Source: Jiella marina (GTDB taxonomy: Bacteria; Pseudomonadota; Alphaproteobacteria; Rhizobiales; Rhizobiaceae). From it: a DNA stretch of 64,000 nt. Under the pieces are notes generated by a model. The model was not told the origin of the DNA. It saw nothing but the letters and a program-made list of their open reading frames with translations, and did not search any database. Numbering within the stretch: the stretch's first letter is position 1; each line of letters begins with the position of its first letter. Shown piece by piece: positions 17,200 through 27,241 of this stretch. A program made the position numbers and the translations under genes. The stretch covers positions 62,001 through 126,000 of the forward strand of contig NZ_JAKQZG010000009.1 in NCBI RefSeq assembly GCF_024359545.1, read 5' to 3'.

Positions 17200-19137
17200 C
17201 TACTGTAGCCGCGCCAGTGCTTTCCGCGCATCTTCGTTACCCTGCGCGGCGGCCTTTCGATACCATTCGAGGGCGTCGGACCGGTTCCTCGGCAAGCCGC
17301 TGCCGTTCTCGTAGAGTTGCCCGAGACTGAATTGGGCGTCCGCATCGCCCTGATCCGCCGCCTTGCGGTACCACTCGGCGGCCAGAGCGGCATCCTTGGG
17401 CACGCCGGAGCCTTTGGCGTAGCGCGCACCCAGATAGCGCTGGGCCACGGCATGCCCGCCCTCGGCCGCCTTGCGATACCAGGACACCGCCTCCGAAACG
17501 TCGCGCGGCGTCCCGGTGCCCTTGGCGAGCATGACACCGAGATTGAGTTGGGCCGCGCTGTCGCCCTGTTCGGCCGCCTTGCGATACCATCGCACAGCCT
17601 CTTCCGGGTCCTTGGCCAAGCCGCGCCCCTTGGAATAGCGTATGGCGAGATAGCGTTGCGCCACCGTATGTCCCTGAAGCGCGGCCTTTTGGTACCATGC
17701 GGCCGCCTCTGTCTGATCCTCTGCCACGCCGGTTCCGTTGCCCAGCCGCACGGCGAGGCTGAACTGCGCGTCCTTGTCGCCCTGTTCGGCCGCCTTGCGA
17801 TACCAGTAGGCCGCCTGTTCGTCGCTCTTCGGCACGCCGTCGCCTTTGGCATAACGACGACCGAGATAGCGCTGCGCGACGACGTGCCCCTTCTGCGCGG
17901 CTTTCTGGTACCAGGCGACAGCCTGAGGCTCGTCCTTAGGCACGCCGGTGCCGTTCGCCAGCCGCACGGCCAGGCTGAACTGCGCCCTCTCGTCGCCCTT
18001 CTCCGCCGCCTGACGATAGAGGTCGACGGCCCGGCGCAGATCCTGCGGCACGCCGTCCCCGTCTGCGTAGCGCTTGGCGAGATAGCGCATCGCCCGCGTC
18101 TTGCCCCGATCTGCGGCGCCTTGATACAGCGAGATGGCCTGGGAGACGTCCTTCGTGACGCCCTTGCCCTGCGCATATTTGACGCCGAGATTGAGCATCG
18201 CGCCGGCATGGCCCTGATCCACGGCTTTCTGATACCAGAAGGCCGATTTTTGATGATCTTCGGGAACCGCATTGCCGTGGGCATAGCGGGAACCGAGGAA
18301 ATACTGGGCCTGAGCGCTCCCGAGTTCGGCGGCGCGCGTGTAGAGCTCGACCGCCTTCGCCTCGTCCTTCGCGAAACCCGTCCCTTGCGCATAACGCAGG
18401 CCGAGCTTGAGCATGGCTTCCGCCTGGCTGCGCTGCGCTGCATCGACAGCGCTGTTCGGCGCGTCGACCGCGGGGGCCGGCTGGCGGGGGATCGGTGACG
18501 GCACGGGGTCCGGCGAAGGGGCTGGAGCAGGCGAAGGTTGGGGCGCCGGCTCGAGGGCGGCCAGCTTGTTGATGCCGAAATTCGTCAGTTCGTCCGGATC
18601 GAAGACATACATCTGGTCGGGCGGCGTCCGGAAGATGATCGGCAGGATCTCCGGCGGCGCCCCGACCCGGTTGAGGAATTCGGCGATATCCGAAATCGCC
18701 GTCTGCGTCGCCTGCACGTTGCCGGTGGACGAGGAGATCTGGTGGACGCCCAGCTGCCCCCTCGCCTGGCGCTGGTTGCCGGCAAGGAAGATGTAGGAAC
18801 AGGCCGAAAGGCAGACATCGCCTTCGCCGATCACCGTCTTCATCTGGTCCTGAAAGATCTCGTCGGCGATCAGAAGCGCGATGATCAGCGAGCCGCCCCG
18901 GCTGTTCAATTGCAGCGTATCGGCATCGGGCGCTGCCCGGCGCGCATAGCGGAAGTTCAGCCCCGTGCGGCTGTCGATCACCCCATCGAGGCGAATGACC
19001 TCGGGCCTGGTGCTGTCGACCACGAAGGGGCCGAAGCTTTTCTGTTCGGCGCTGGCGGGTCCGAGCGCGGTCAGAACGAGCCCCAACACTGCGAACCATG
19101 ACGAGAGGAGCGCGGCAAAAGCAGCCTTGCCTGACAT
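17200..19137 (-). CDS. Exported ClpP-like/crotonase-fold domain fused to Sel1 repeats
   Basis: A 645-residue protein with a signal peptide (about 1-30, ending GPASA). Next comes a ClpP-like domain (about 40-190) with NSRGGSLIIALLIADEI, CLSACSYIFLAG (candidate Ser nucleophile) and GVHQ (candidate His), then a Pro-rich linker (about 197-225) and about eleven 36-residue Sel1 (TPR-like) repeats with the AxxWYRKAAEQGxxxAQ pattern. The sequence suggests a periplasmic protease or binding protein with a protein-interaction solenoid. Substrates are unknown. A related ClpP-like exported protein is encoded at 22114-23124. It stands alone as a transcription unit. Confidence 0.87.
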   Translation of the reverse strand: MSGKAAFAALLSSWFAVLGLVLTALGPASAEQKSFGPFVVDSTRPEVIRLDGVIDSRTGLNFRYARRAAPDADTLQLNSRGGSLIIALLIADEIFQDQMKTVIGEGDVCLSACSYIFLAGNQRQARGQLGVHQISSSTGNVQATQTAISDIAEFLNRVGAPPEILPIIFRTPPDQMYVFDPDELTNFGINKLAALEPAPQPSPAPAPSPDPVPSPIPRQPAPAVDAPNSAVDAAQRSQAEAMLKLGLRYAQGTGFAKDEAKAVELYTRAAELGSAQAQYFLGSRYAHGNAVPEDHQKSAFWYQKAVDQGHAGAMLNLGVKYAQGKGVTKDVSQAISLYQGAADRGKTRAMRYLAKRYADGDGVPQDLRRAVDLYRQAAEKGDERAQFSLAVRLANGTGVPKDEPQAVAWYQKAAQKGHVVAQRYLGRRYAKGDGVPKSDEQAAYWYRKAAEQGDKDAQFSLAVRLGNGTGVAEDQTEAAAWYQKAALQGHTVAQRYLAIRYSKGRGLAKDPEEAVRWYRKAAEQGDSAAQLNLGVMLAKGTGTPRDVSEAVSWYRKAAEGGHAVAQRYLGARYAKGSGVPKDAALAAEWYRKAADQGDADAQFSLGQLYENGSGLPRNRSDALEWYRKAAAQGNEDARKALARLQ

Positions 19138-19382
19138 GGGAGCACGTCTCCGGTCTTGCCATCATTACCGCTGCGGCAGGATGACGACCGCACAAATCGT
19201 GAAAAACGATCCTGACAGTCGGGATAGGATCGAGTTCAGTCCTGCCACCGATGCCACAGACTATAACGCCGAAGAAATCACCGCTTCAACCCGTGTCAGC
19301 CGCATTCGGCCGGACATCAAGCCGAGCAAAGGTGGCATAAGCTCGATGCGAAGCATCTTTTACTTTCGCTTCTGCAGCCGCA

Positions 19383-20471
19383 TCACTGGAGTCCGACCGC
19401 ATCGACGAGACCTTCGCGGCACCCGCCATTGGTCGGCCGCGCTGCCGCCATCAGTGATGCGACATCGGGCTCGGCTTCGATCTCGCCCACGAGGCCGATG
19501 GTGAGTTCACCGATCAGAGTCCGGCCGCCATCCTGGCTGCAGGAAACGCGGACCCGCTCGCCGGCACCCGGGCCGAAGGCCTGATCGAACGCGGCGCGAA
19601 TTTCGGACCGCGTCAACCTCTCCCCGACCGCGCCCGCAAACAGATCGCGGACAGCCGAGGCATTGATCGCTTCGAGCACCGCGAGCGAATCATCGAAGTA
19701 TTCGTCGGCCGAGGTACCGTAACAGGTGCCGTGCTTTACCCATTCGTGTCGATCGAGATGCGACTGGGTTCCGGGCATCTGCCTGGCAAGTTCTTGGCGC
19801 GTGGCCTCGTCTACCGCGACGGAATCGAGTTCGCCCCAGCTTCCGGCCTGGTCCGCTGCCCTGTCGGACGGGGCGACCCCGCAATATTCCACCCGGCGCG
19901 GCTGCGGCCAGAGACCGTGGAGCGAAAAATGGTCGGCATCGAAGCGATCGCCGGTCTGGCTCCGGCATTCCGGCCGGTTCGATGCCCGCTCGCAAAAAGC
20001 CGGCTGCCAGCTGATCGCCAACACAAGCGTCCGCGCCAGTTCGCGCGAGGTCTCGGCTCCTTCGCCCGCACCCGCGCCTGTTTCGTCAGCGACCGGCTGG
20101 CTTGCGCCATTGCCGCTGCCCTGGTCGGACCCTGTGCCCGGGGCTGGCGTTCCACGATCGAAGGCTTCGCCCCGCGCAAGAAGCTTGACCCAGTCGCCGC
20201 AGCGCTTTTCGATCCAGCGGCGCGACGGGCTCGTTCCGGGGACTTCGACATAGTAGTGCGAGCCGTTCGCGCGGTTCTCGCCGAGGAGTTCGTAGGCCTG
20301 ACCGACAGTAAGCGTGGTGCCGCGCTCATTCTCGGCATTGCGAATGGATGGGGTCGCGTCACAGGCCTGCCGCGCGATGACGAAGCCGTCAAGCGGCTCC
20401 TGCGCCGCAGCCGATACCGGCAAGGCCTGGCTGGCGGCCAACATGAGAACGACCAAGGCAAGCCTGCGCAT
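19383..20471 (-). CDS. Secreted RNase T2 family ribonuclease
   Basis: A 362-residue exported protein. A signal peptide (about 1-23) precedes an N-terminal SH3-like segment (about 28-97, RNAENERGTTLTVGQAYELL), a Gly/Ser/Ala linker, and a C-terminal RNase T2 domain. Both catalytic blocks are intact: CAS I HFSLHGLWPQ (His185) and CAS II HEWVKHGTC (Glu243, His247). RNase T2 enzymes cleave single-stranded RNA through 2',3'-cyclic phosphates in the periplasm or outside the cell, probably for phosphate or nucleotide scavenging. The SH3-like front end may bind the cell wall. Confidence 0.92.
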   Translation of the reverse strand: MRRLALVVLMLAASQALPVSAAAQEPLDGFVIARQACDATPSIRNAENERGTTLTVGQAYELLGENRANGSHYYVEVPGTSPSRRWIEKRCGDWVKLLARGEAFDRGTPAPGTGSDQGSGNGASQPVADETGAGAGEGAETSRELARTLVLAISWQPAFCERASNRPECRSQTGDRFDADHFSLHGLWPQPRRVEYCGVAPSDRAADQAGSWGELDSVAVDEATRQELARQMPGTQSHLDRHEWVKHGTCYGTSADEYFDDSLAVLEAINASAVRDLFAGAVGERLTRSEIRAAFDQAFGPGAGERVRVSCSQDGGRTLIGELTIGLVGEIEAEPDVASLMAAARPTNGGCREGLVDAVGLQ

Positions 20472-20634
20472 CGTGATCCTCCCTGTAGCGACGCTAGATC
20501 ACGATAGGCTCCTCAGGGTTGCACCACAATGACGATCGAGGATTGGGGGCGTCGCATTCCCGGCCCACGCTCTGGCACAGACCGGAACGAAGCCTAGCTC
20601 CCCTGCCAGAAACTGGTTCGGGGGCGCGCACGAT

Positions 20635-21582
20635 TTGGCATTCGACACGGCATTCTCGCTCGACAGCCGATCCGGCGCGACGCTGCACGTCTATTACAGG
20701 CAGGCCAGGGCGCCGGCACGCGGGATCCTCCTGGTCCTGCACGGTCTGGCCGAACATGCCGGTCGCTATGGCCGGTTTGCGCGAGAAATGGCGGCGCTGG
20801 GCTTTCATGTTTACGCCCATGACCATCGCGGTCACGGCTCCACGGTCGCGCCGGACGCCCCGCTACGACGGTTCGCGCGGAACCATGGCGCCGAGGCGGT
20901 GCTGCGGGACTGTCGCGCCGTCCACCGCCATGCGCTGGAGACGCATCCCGATCTGCCGGTGGTCGTATTCGGCCACTCCATGGGTGGCCACATCGCCCTG
21001 AATTACGGCGAGCGCTTCGGCCGCGAACTGGCCGGACTGTGCGTGTGGAACGCGGACTTTTCGGCCGGCGTCGAGCGCCGGGTGGGGCGCTGGGCGCTCA
21101 AGGCCGAGAAGGCTCTGAAAGGATCCGACGTCGCCAGCGATCTCGCCCGCCGTGCCACCTTCGACGCCTGGGCGAAATCGGTCGAGCCGCGCCGCACGCC
21201 GTTCGACTGGCTGAGCCACGATCCGGCGGCGGTCGATGCTTATATCGCCGACCCGCTATGCGGCTTCACGCCCACCATCTCGATGATGCAGGACATCACC
21301 CAGCTGATCTTCGAGGCAGGATCGCAGGCCGGTCTGTCGCTACTGCCGACCCATTTGCCGATCCACCTCGTCGGCGGCACGGCCGATCCGGCGACCCGTG
21401 AAGGCCGCGCCATCACCGAGTTGGAAACCGCGCTGAAGAAGGTCGGCTGCGAAGCGGTCACGACGCTTCTTGTCGAAGGCGCGCGACACGAGACCCTCGA
21501 AGAGAGCGAAGAGTATCGCGCTCCGGCGCTGGCCTCGCTGAGCGCCTTTCTGCGGGAGGCAACGAGCGACCACGCCTCCTGA
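20635..21582 (+). CDS. Alpha/beta hydrolase, lysophospholipase/monoglyceride lipase-like
   Basis: A 315-residue serine hydrolase of the Hydrolase_4 family. It has VLHGLAEHAGRYGRF (oxyanion HG), the AHDHRGHGST segment, nucleophile elbow GHSMGG, a likely Asp in GTADPATREG and the catalytic His in GARHETLEES. Family members cleave lysophospholipids or monoacylglycerols. There is no signal peptide. The start is taken as TTG 20635, directly before the family-like sequence, with a GGGGCG upstream. The sequence is divergent from RNase T2 and faces away from it. Confidence 0.9.
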   Translation: MAFDTAFSLDSRSGATLHVYYRQARAPARGILLVLHGLAEHAGRYGRFAREMAALGFHVYAHDHRGHGSTVAPDAPLRRFARNHGAEAVLRDCRAVHRHALETHPDLPVVVFGHSMGGHIALNYGERFGRELAGLCVWNADFSAGVERRVGRWALKAEKALKGSDVASDLARRATFDAWAKSVEPRRTPFDWLSHDPAAVDAYIADPLCGFTPTISMMQDITQLIFEAGSQAGLSLLPTHLPIHLVGGTADPATREGRAITELETALKKVGCEAVTTLLVEGARHETLEESEEYRAPALASLSAFLREATSDHAS

Positions 21583-21612
21583 TCGAATGGAGGTCGCAAA
21601 ACTCCCTCGCCG

Positions 21613-22101
21613 GTGGAACCATATCGGTCGTTCCGCCCTATGTCGGGCATGAGTGAATTGACGTCTCTTGTCGACTGGCCGGAATTATGGTCCGACCTTA
21701 TCCGTCTTGCGGCGGCGGCGGTGTTGTGTGGTGCCGTCGGGTTCGAGCGCGAGCACCAGGAGCAATCGGCGGGCCTGCGCACGCACATGCTGGTTGGCCT
21801 CGGCGCGTGTGTGTTCACGCTTCTCATGACCGTGCTGGTCAGTCTCTACGACGCGGATCAGGTTCGTGCCGATCCGATCCGGATGATCGGCGCCATCACC
21901 TCGGGCGTCGCGTTCCTGGCCGCGGGGGCGATCATTCAGGCCAAGGGCGAGGTTCGTGGCTTGACGACCGGAGCCTCTCTCTGGCTGTCCGGCGCGGTGG
22001 GATTGGCCTGCGGACTGGGTGAGTTCCGGATCGCCATTCTGGCCGTCTTCGTGACGCTGATCGTCCTGCGCGGCATCAAATCCCTCGAACGGCACATCTG
22101 A
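21613..22101 (+). CDS. MgtC/SapB family membrane protein
   Basis: A 162-residue inner-membrane protein with four or five hydrophobic helices. It matches MgtC: LIRLAAAAVLCGAVGFEREHQEQSAGLRTHMLVGLGAC is the family core with the ER...AGLRTH signature, followed by MIGAITSGVAFLAAGAIIQ and GLTTGASLWLSGAVGLACG. MgtC proteins act in magnesium limitation and acid or intracellular survival. The start could be GTG 21613, ATG 21640 or ATG 21649; none has a strong ribosome binding site. Confidence 0.93.
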   Translation: MEPYRSFRPMSGMSELTSLVDWPELWSDLIRLAAAAVLCGAVGFEREHQEQSAGLRTHMLVGLGACVFTLLMTVLVSLYDADQVRADPIRMIGAITSGVAFLAAGAIIQAKGEVRGLTTGASLWLSGAVGLACGLGEFRIAILAVFVTLIVLRGIKSLERHI

Positions 22102-22113
22102 CGGGGCGGACTC

Positions 22114-23124
22114 TCAGGACGCTGACCCCGGGACCTCTTCCGCGTCGTCGCCCGGACGCGAGACCGGCGCAGCCGGTTCTCGATCCGAGATTTCGGACGC
22201 CGTCGGTTCCGGATCGGGCGCTTCCGGCGGAAGCGCCTCGAAGCGCGGGTAGCGCGGCGCCGGTGGGCCGATGAAGCTCTCGCCGTCGGGGAACGGCCGC
22301 ACCAAACGGAATGCCGCCAGTTCCTCCTCGGTCAGGACATAGAGGCTTGCGGCCGGGGTCTGCATCGCCTTGATCCACAAAGCGGGATCGACACCCATCT
22401 CGACGAGCAGTTCCTGGCATTCCGCGGTCGTCGCCTGGATCTCGGCAATGGAGCGGTCGATCGTCGAGGCGAGACCCGGCTCCGCACCGGATACGGCATA
22501 CACCTGATGCACTCCGACCCAGGCGCCCTCGCCGGCCTTGCGCGTCAGGCCGCCGGACAAGACGAGCGGACAGGCCGAGGCGCAATAGCCGTCCGCCGGT
22601 ACGGCGGTCGAGAGCTTCAACCCGCGAATGTCGCGCGCCATTTCGATGGCATCCGCCACCGATCCGCCGGGTGAATGCAGGACGATGGCCTTGGCGTCTT
22701 CCGCCTCCGGCCTCGCCAGAAACTCGCGCATCGCCTCCGCCGTACCGATCTCGATCCGGCCGATCGCCGTGACCTGGCCATCCGGCCCCGAAAAGAACCG
22801 CATGGGCTCGGCCAGCGCCTCGCCTTCGACCGGGCCGTCATAGCCCGGCAGGCTCGGCTCGCCGCGATCGGGGGCGACGGGCATGGTGCGCGGCAGATAG
22901 GGGCGGATCTGATCGCCGGGCTTCGGCCGGTCTAGCGGCAGCGGCGTGGTTCGGCTGATCCGCCCTTCATCGGGGGAGGCCTCGGCGATCTCCCGATAGT
23001 CGATGAAGACGATTCCCGCCGCGACCGACAGAAGCGCGACGAAGACGCAGCGCAACACGGCGCCTTCGGGCAATGCCAGCACCATGCGCTCCAGCCAGCC
23101 CGGCGATTTCTCGTCGCCGATCAT
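22114..23124 (-). CDS. Membrane-anchored or exported ClpP-like protein
   Basis: A 336-residue protein. A hydrophobic segment (about 25-42, VFVALLSVAAGIVF) anchors or exports it; a Pro-rich stretch follows, then a ClpP/crotonase-like domain (about 110-260). The motifs are IVLHSPGGSVADAIEMARDIRG, GYCASACPLVLSGG (Ser in the ClpP nucleophile position) and VGVHQVYA (His). The C-terminal ~60 residues are Pro/Glu-rich and disordered. Its motif arrangement parallels the domain in 17200-19137. It is 37 bp downstream of the coiled-coil membrane gene at 23162-24487, same strand, so the two are probably one operon. Confidence 0.87.
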   Translation of the reverse strand: MIGDEKSPGWLERMVLALPEGAVLRCVFVALLSVAAGIVFIDYREIAEASPDEGRISRTTPLPLDRPKPGDQIRPYLPRTMPVAPDRGEPSLPGYDGPVEGEALAEPMRFFSGPDGQVTAIGRIEIGTAEAMREFLARPEAEDAKAIVLHSPGGSVADAIEMARDIRGLKLSTAVPADGYCASACPLVLSGGLTRKAGEGAWVGVHQVYAVSGAEPGLASTIDRSIAEIQATTAECQELLVEMGVDPALWIKAMQTPAASLYVLTEEELAAFRLVRPFPDGESFIGPPAPRYPRFEALPPEAPDPEPTASEISDREPAAPVSRPGDDAEEVPGSAS

Positions 23125-23161
23125 CGCCGCCCGGCCCCGGCGATGCGGTCAGAGCGAGACC

Positions 23162-24487
23162 TCATCGGGCCGCCGTCTTGGGAAACGGCGTCGCACCGGC
23201 CGGGCGATTGCGCTGGACGATGTCGTCATCGTCCGGCGGATGGACCGGTTCGTCCGCATCGGCGCCGTGTTCCGCCTCCGCCGCGCCGTGGCCGGCCTCA
23301 GTCGCCCGCAGGCGCTTCTGGATCCGGAGCGCGCGCATCAGTTCGGCCGCGCTCATATCGCCGCCGAGTTCCAGTTCCTCGCCTTCCTCGCGGCGGATCA
23401 CGTCTTGGACGATGCACAGGACGAAGATCAGCACGGCGGGAAGGAGGTCGATGGAAATCGCCCCCGCCCATGACGGCATGAAATCGCGCGCATAGCGGAT
23501 CACCGCTTCCGGCGCTGACAGCGGCGTGAAGCGCAGGGGTTCGACCATTGGCCGGGCCAGGATCTCGTCGGCCGCCTGGGCCAGCGCATCGCTCTGCGCC
23601 CGCACCGCGGCCTCGATCGTGCCGACGACGCGGCTCTGGCGCTCCCTAAGATCGGCATCGCTGCCATCGGCGATCGGGGCGATGAAACTGCCGCCCAGAT
23701 CCTCCGCCGCGCGGCGGACGGCGGGGGCCACCGAGGTCTGCTCGAGCGCCGTCAGGAGGCCGGAGAGGGCCACTGCTTCCTCGGCATAGGCGTTGGCGCG
23801 TTCGGCGATCGGCCCTTGCGAACTGACCAGCCTGCGCATCGAAGACAGATGCTCCCCGCCCTGTTCGAACAGCGTGCGCACCTGCTCGCGCGAGCCCTCG
23901 ATCTCCCGCTGCAGGCCGGTCAGCTGGCTCGACATCTGGCGGAGGAGCTGGACGACGGTTCCCGACCCGGACGTGCCGGTCAGCACGCCGGATCGTGCTT
24001 CCTGATCGGAAAGCTGGGAGAATCGCTGCGAGGCGAGCTGGATATCCGGCAGGAGGCTCTGGGCCGCGAGCGCGTTCTCGTGGGCTTCGTTGAGCTTCTG
24101 CTGGTAGGATTCGGTTGTCACCGCCAGATGCTGCTCCAGCGCCGCCGCCCCGGCGAGCGCCGCGGCGTTCAGCCAGGAGGACATGGCGATGATCATCGCC
24201 GAACCGATCGCCATGGCAAGATAGAGCATGCGCCGGCCGCTCGGATGGCGCACATGCGGCATCAGGCGCATCAGGTAGGACCAGAAGGCGTAGATCGCGA
24301 CCGAGACCGCCGAGGAATAGATGATCGCGCCCAGGAAGACCGTGTTGACGGTGCCGTCCAGCAGTTCGCGCACGCCGAGATAGGTGTAGACGCCGCTGGC
24401 GAGCGCCAGAACGGCCAGCGTCACCCGCGTCGTCGCATCCAGCCGCGTGACCTGCCCGCGCAATGTGTAGGATTGCGATGCGCTCAT
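23162..24487 (-). CDS. Hypothetical membrane protein with large coiled-coil domain
   Basis: A 441-residue protein I do not recognise. Three hydrophobic segments near the N-terminus (about 22-42, 50-72 and 87-115) are followed by some 220 residues of Ala/Gln/Glu/Leu-rich coiled coil (for example LLRQMSSQLTGLQREIEGSREQVRTL). A fourth hydrophobic segment (about 347-366) and an acidic, charged C-terminal tail end the protein. The layout suggests a periplasmic helical domain held between membrane anchors. It precedes the ClpP-like gene by 37 bp, so the two proteins may act together. Confidence 0.75.
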   Translation of the reverse strand: MSASQSYTLRGQVTRLDATTRVTLAVLALASGVYTYLGVRELLDGTVNTVFLGAIIYSSAVSVAIYAFWSYLMRLMPHVRHPSGRRMLYLAMAIGSAMIIAMSSWLNAAALAGAAALEQHLAVTTESYQQKLNEAHENALAAQSLLPDIQLASQRFSQLSDQEARSGVLTGTSGSGTVVQLLRQMSSQLTGLQREIEGSREQVRTLFEQGGEHLSSMRRLVSSQGPIAERANAYAEEAVALSGLLTALEQTSVAPAVRRAAEDLGGSFIAPIADGSDADLRERQSRVVGTIEAAVRAQSDALAQAADEILARPMVEPLRFTPLSAPEAVIRYARDFMPSWAGAISIDLLPAVLIFVLCIVQDVIRREEGEELELGGDMSAAELMRALRIQKRLRATEAGHGAAEAEHGADADEPVHPPDDDDIVQRNRPAGATPFPKTAAR

Positions 24488-24789
24488 CCTGTGGGGATCC
24501 TCTCGGAAACGGTTCGCCCGGAGGCGGGGCGATCCTCGTTAAGGAGAGATTAAGTCTTTCGCTGGGCTTCGGTAAGGGTGCAGACCGATCACAGCCTTTC
24601 GAACCGGTAAAATGGCTGGACAGGGTTAATGGCTCTCCGACGAGCCCTTTCTTCAGTCGTCACGCCGCGAAGGGCAAACTGACCGGAGCTATCGCATTCG
24701 CTCATGCCTCGCTGACGCATGATAGATTTTTTCTATTGCGACTTTTGTATTTTCTCTTATTTTCTCTTCGTTCGATAAAAATTAGCTAT

Positions 24790-24966
24790 TACACTCGCGC
24801 ATAGCTGCCATGCCGTGAAACAGATTGCTCATCGACGCTGAGATATTATTCTCTTTCTCAGTCGGACGGATCGGCACCTCCTCCCAGTCGATCGTCTCCG
24901 GCTGTTTCCTCCCATAGGGTCTTTTCAAGACCACGCTCAGCCGGGTTCTTCGAACCCGGCTTTTTT
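24790..24966 (+). ncRNA. Probable cuckoo/alpha-r14-type small RNA with anti-Shine-Dalgarno loop
   Basis: No protein gene is present, but there is a chain of hairpins ending in a strong terminator. A CTGAGA/TCTCAG stem lies at 24838-24861. A GATCG/CGATC stem (24869-24893) displays the exact 9-mer CCTCCTCCC in its loop at 24877-24885. A second anti-SD tract TCCTCCC follows at 24907-24913, then a GGTCTT/AAGACC hairpin and a 10-bp terminator stem with a T run. Loops bearing CCUCCUCCC are the hallmark of alphaproteobacterial cuckoo (alpha-r14) sRNAs; AbcR-type RNAs carry similar tracts. The 5' end is a guess from a CTATTA -10-like element near 24786. Confidence 0.6.
24939..24966 (+). terminator. 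Terminator of the candidate sRNA
   Basis: Perfect 10-bp stem AGCCGGGTTC/GAACCCGGCT with a 3-nt loop, followed by TTTTT on the plus strand. No plus-strand protein gene lies upstream within 2 kb. Confidence 0.85.
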
Positions 24967-24990
24967 CTTGCCCGCGCTTCCCGCATAACG

Positions 24991-25020
24991 AAAGTCGCCG
25001 CGGCCAAGGGCCACGGCGAC
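24991..25020 (-). terminator. aatA terminator
   Basis: Minus-strand stem GTCGCCGTGGCC/GGCCGCGGCGAC (one G-U pair) with a short loop followed by TTTCG, 36 bp after the aspartate aminotransferase stop codon. Confidence 0.65.
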
Positions 25021-25055
25021 CTGCAATATCAGCTGAACTCTGAGAGAGGCAGCGC

Positions 25056-26276
<1,221 letters not shown>

Positions 26277-26484
26277 TCAGGATGAGGGCACGGCGCCATG
26301 CTGTGCCGCAAAACGTCGCGGACCCTAGTCCTCGCGAAGGGAAGGTGCAAGCCGCTTCGAGGCTCGTCGCACGCGCAAGTCCCGTTCGTCGCCACTACGG
26401 TTGATGGGTGACTTCACGAGAATGAATTGGCGCGGCGGCCCTCCGACGGGCAAGCTCGAGACAAATGAAGGAACAGGCCCGACT

Positions 26485-27102
26485 ATGATCACCCTTTACG
26501 GCATGGCCGACTCAGGCAATTGCTACAAGCCGCGGCTGCTCATGGCGCTGATCGGTCGACCGTTTCGCCATGTCGAGGTTTCGACCTTCGACGGCACCAC
26601 CCGCTCGGAGGCGTATCTCGTAAAGAACCCGGCCGGGCAGGTCCCGCTCCTGGAACTGGACGACGGCCGCACCTTGCCGGAGTCGAACGCCATCCTGACC
26701 TTTCTCGGCGAGGGCACCGCCTTCGTTCCGGACGATTCTTTCGACCGGGCGACGATGCTGCGCTGGATGTTCTTCGAGCAGAACGGCCACGAAGTGACCG
26801 TCGCCGTGCGGCGGTCCCTGTCGATCTATCCGCATCGCAAGGCCGCAGCGACCGAGGAGCGGCTCCGCCTGACTCTCGAAGGTGGGCGACAGGCGCTGCA
26901 GGTGATGGAACAGCATCTGCGAAAGCAGTCGTTCTTTGGCGGCGAACGGCCAAGCCTCGCCGATATCGCACTCTATCCCTATACGGCGACGGCCGAAGAA
27001 GGCGGATTCGACCTCTCGGCCCACGAGGCCATCCGCGCCTGGCTTGCGCGGATCGAAGCACTGCCCGGCTACAAGCCGAAGAGTTGGCTGCCGGAGGATT
27101 GA
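26485..27102 (+). CDS. Glutathione S-transferase family protein
   Basis: A 205-residue GST. The N-domain begins ITLYGMADSGNCYKPRLLMAL with a possible catalytic Ser/Asn-Cys start, then KNPAGQVPLLEL (cis-Pro) and LPESNAILTFLGEGT (glutathione contact). The C-domain has PSLADIALYPYTATAEEGGFDL. The ATG at 26485 begins the fold; the longer frame to 26401 is not needed. The substrate is unknown. It is a second GST distinct in class from the one at 12222-12863. Confidence 0.9.
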   Translation: MITLYGMADSGNCYKPRLLMALIGRPFRHVEVSTFDGTTRSEAYLVKNPAGQVPLLELDDGRTLPESNAILTFLGEGTAFVPDDSFDRATMLRWMFFEQNGHEVTVAVRRSLSIYPHRKAAATEERLRLTLEGGRQALQVMEQHLRKQSFFGGERPSLADIALYPYTATAEEGGFDLSAHEAIRAWLARIEALPGYKPKSWLPED

Positions 27103-27174
27103 GAGGGTCGCGCAGTCCGCGGCGCGTTTGATGGTGCGCCATGGCCCTTCGCTTTGGCCAGGATGTGCCGACGC

Positions 27175-27201
27175 AAAAACGGCCGCCACAGGGGCGACCG
27201 T
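27175..27201 (-). terminator. sodC terminator
   Basis: Minus-strand stem ACGGTCGCC/GGCGGCCGT (one G-U pair), loop CCTGT, followed by TTTT. It lies about 40 bp after the sodC stop codon. Confidence 0.75.
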
Positions 27202-27241
27202 CGCATTTCCGATGATGCTCGAAAGCCTTGGCCGTTGGCGA

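Larger units (their letters stand above)
24488..25055. other. Intergenic region carrying a probable small RNA
   Basis: A 568-bp region between two minus-strand genes. 24690-24850 is unusually AT-rich for this genome. It contains a plus-strand sRNA candidate (24790-24966) and the aatA terminator (24991-25020). The first 200 bp is the upstream region of the coiled-coil membrane gene. No protein-coding frame is convincing. Confidence 0.6.
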
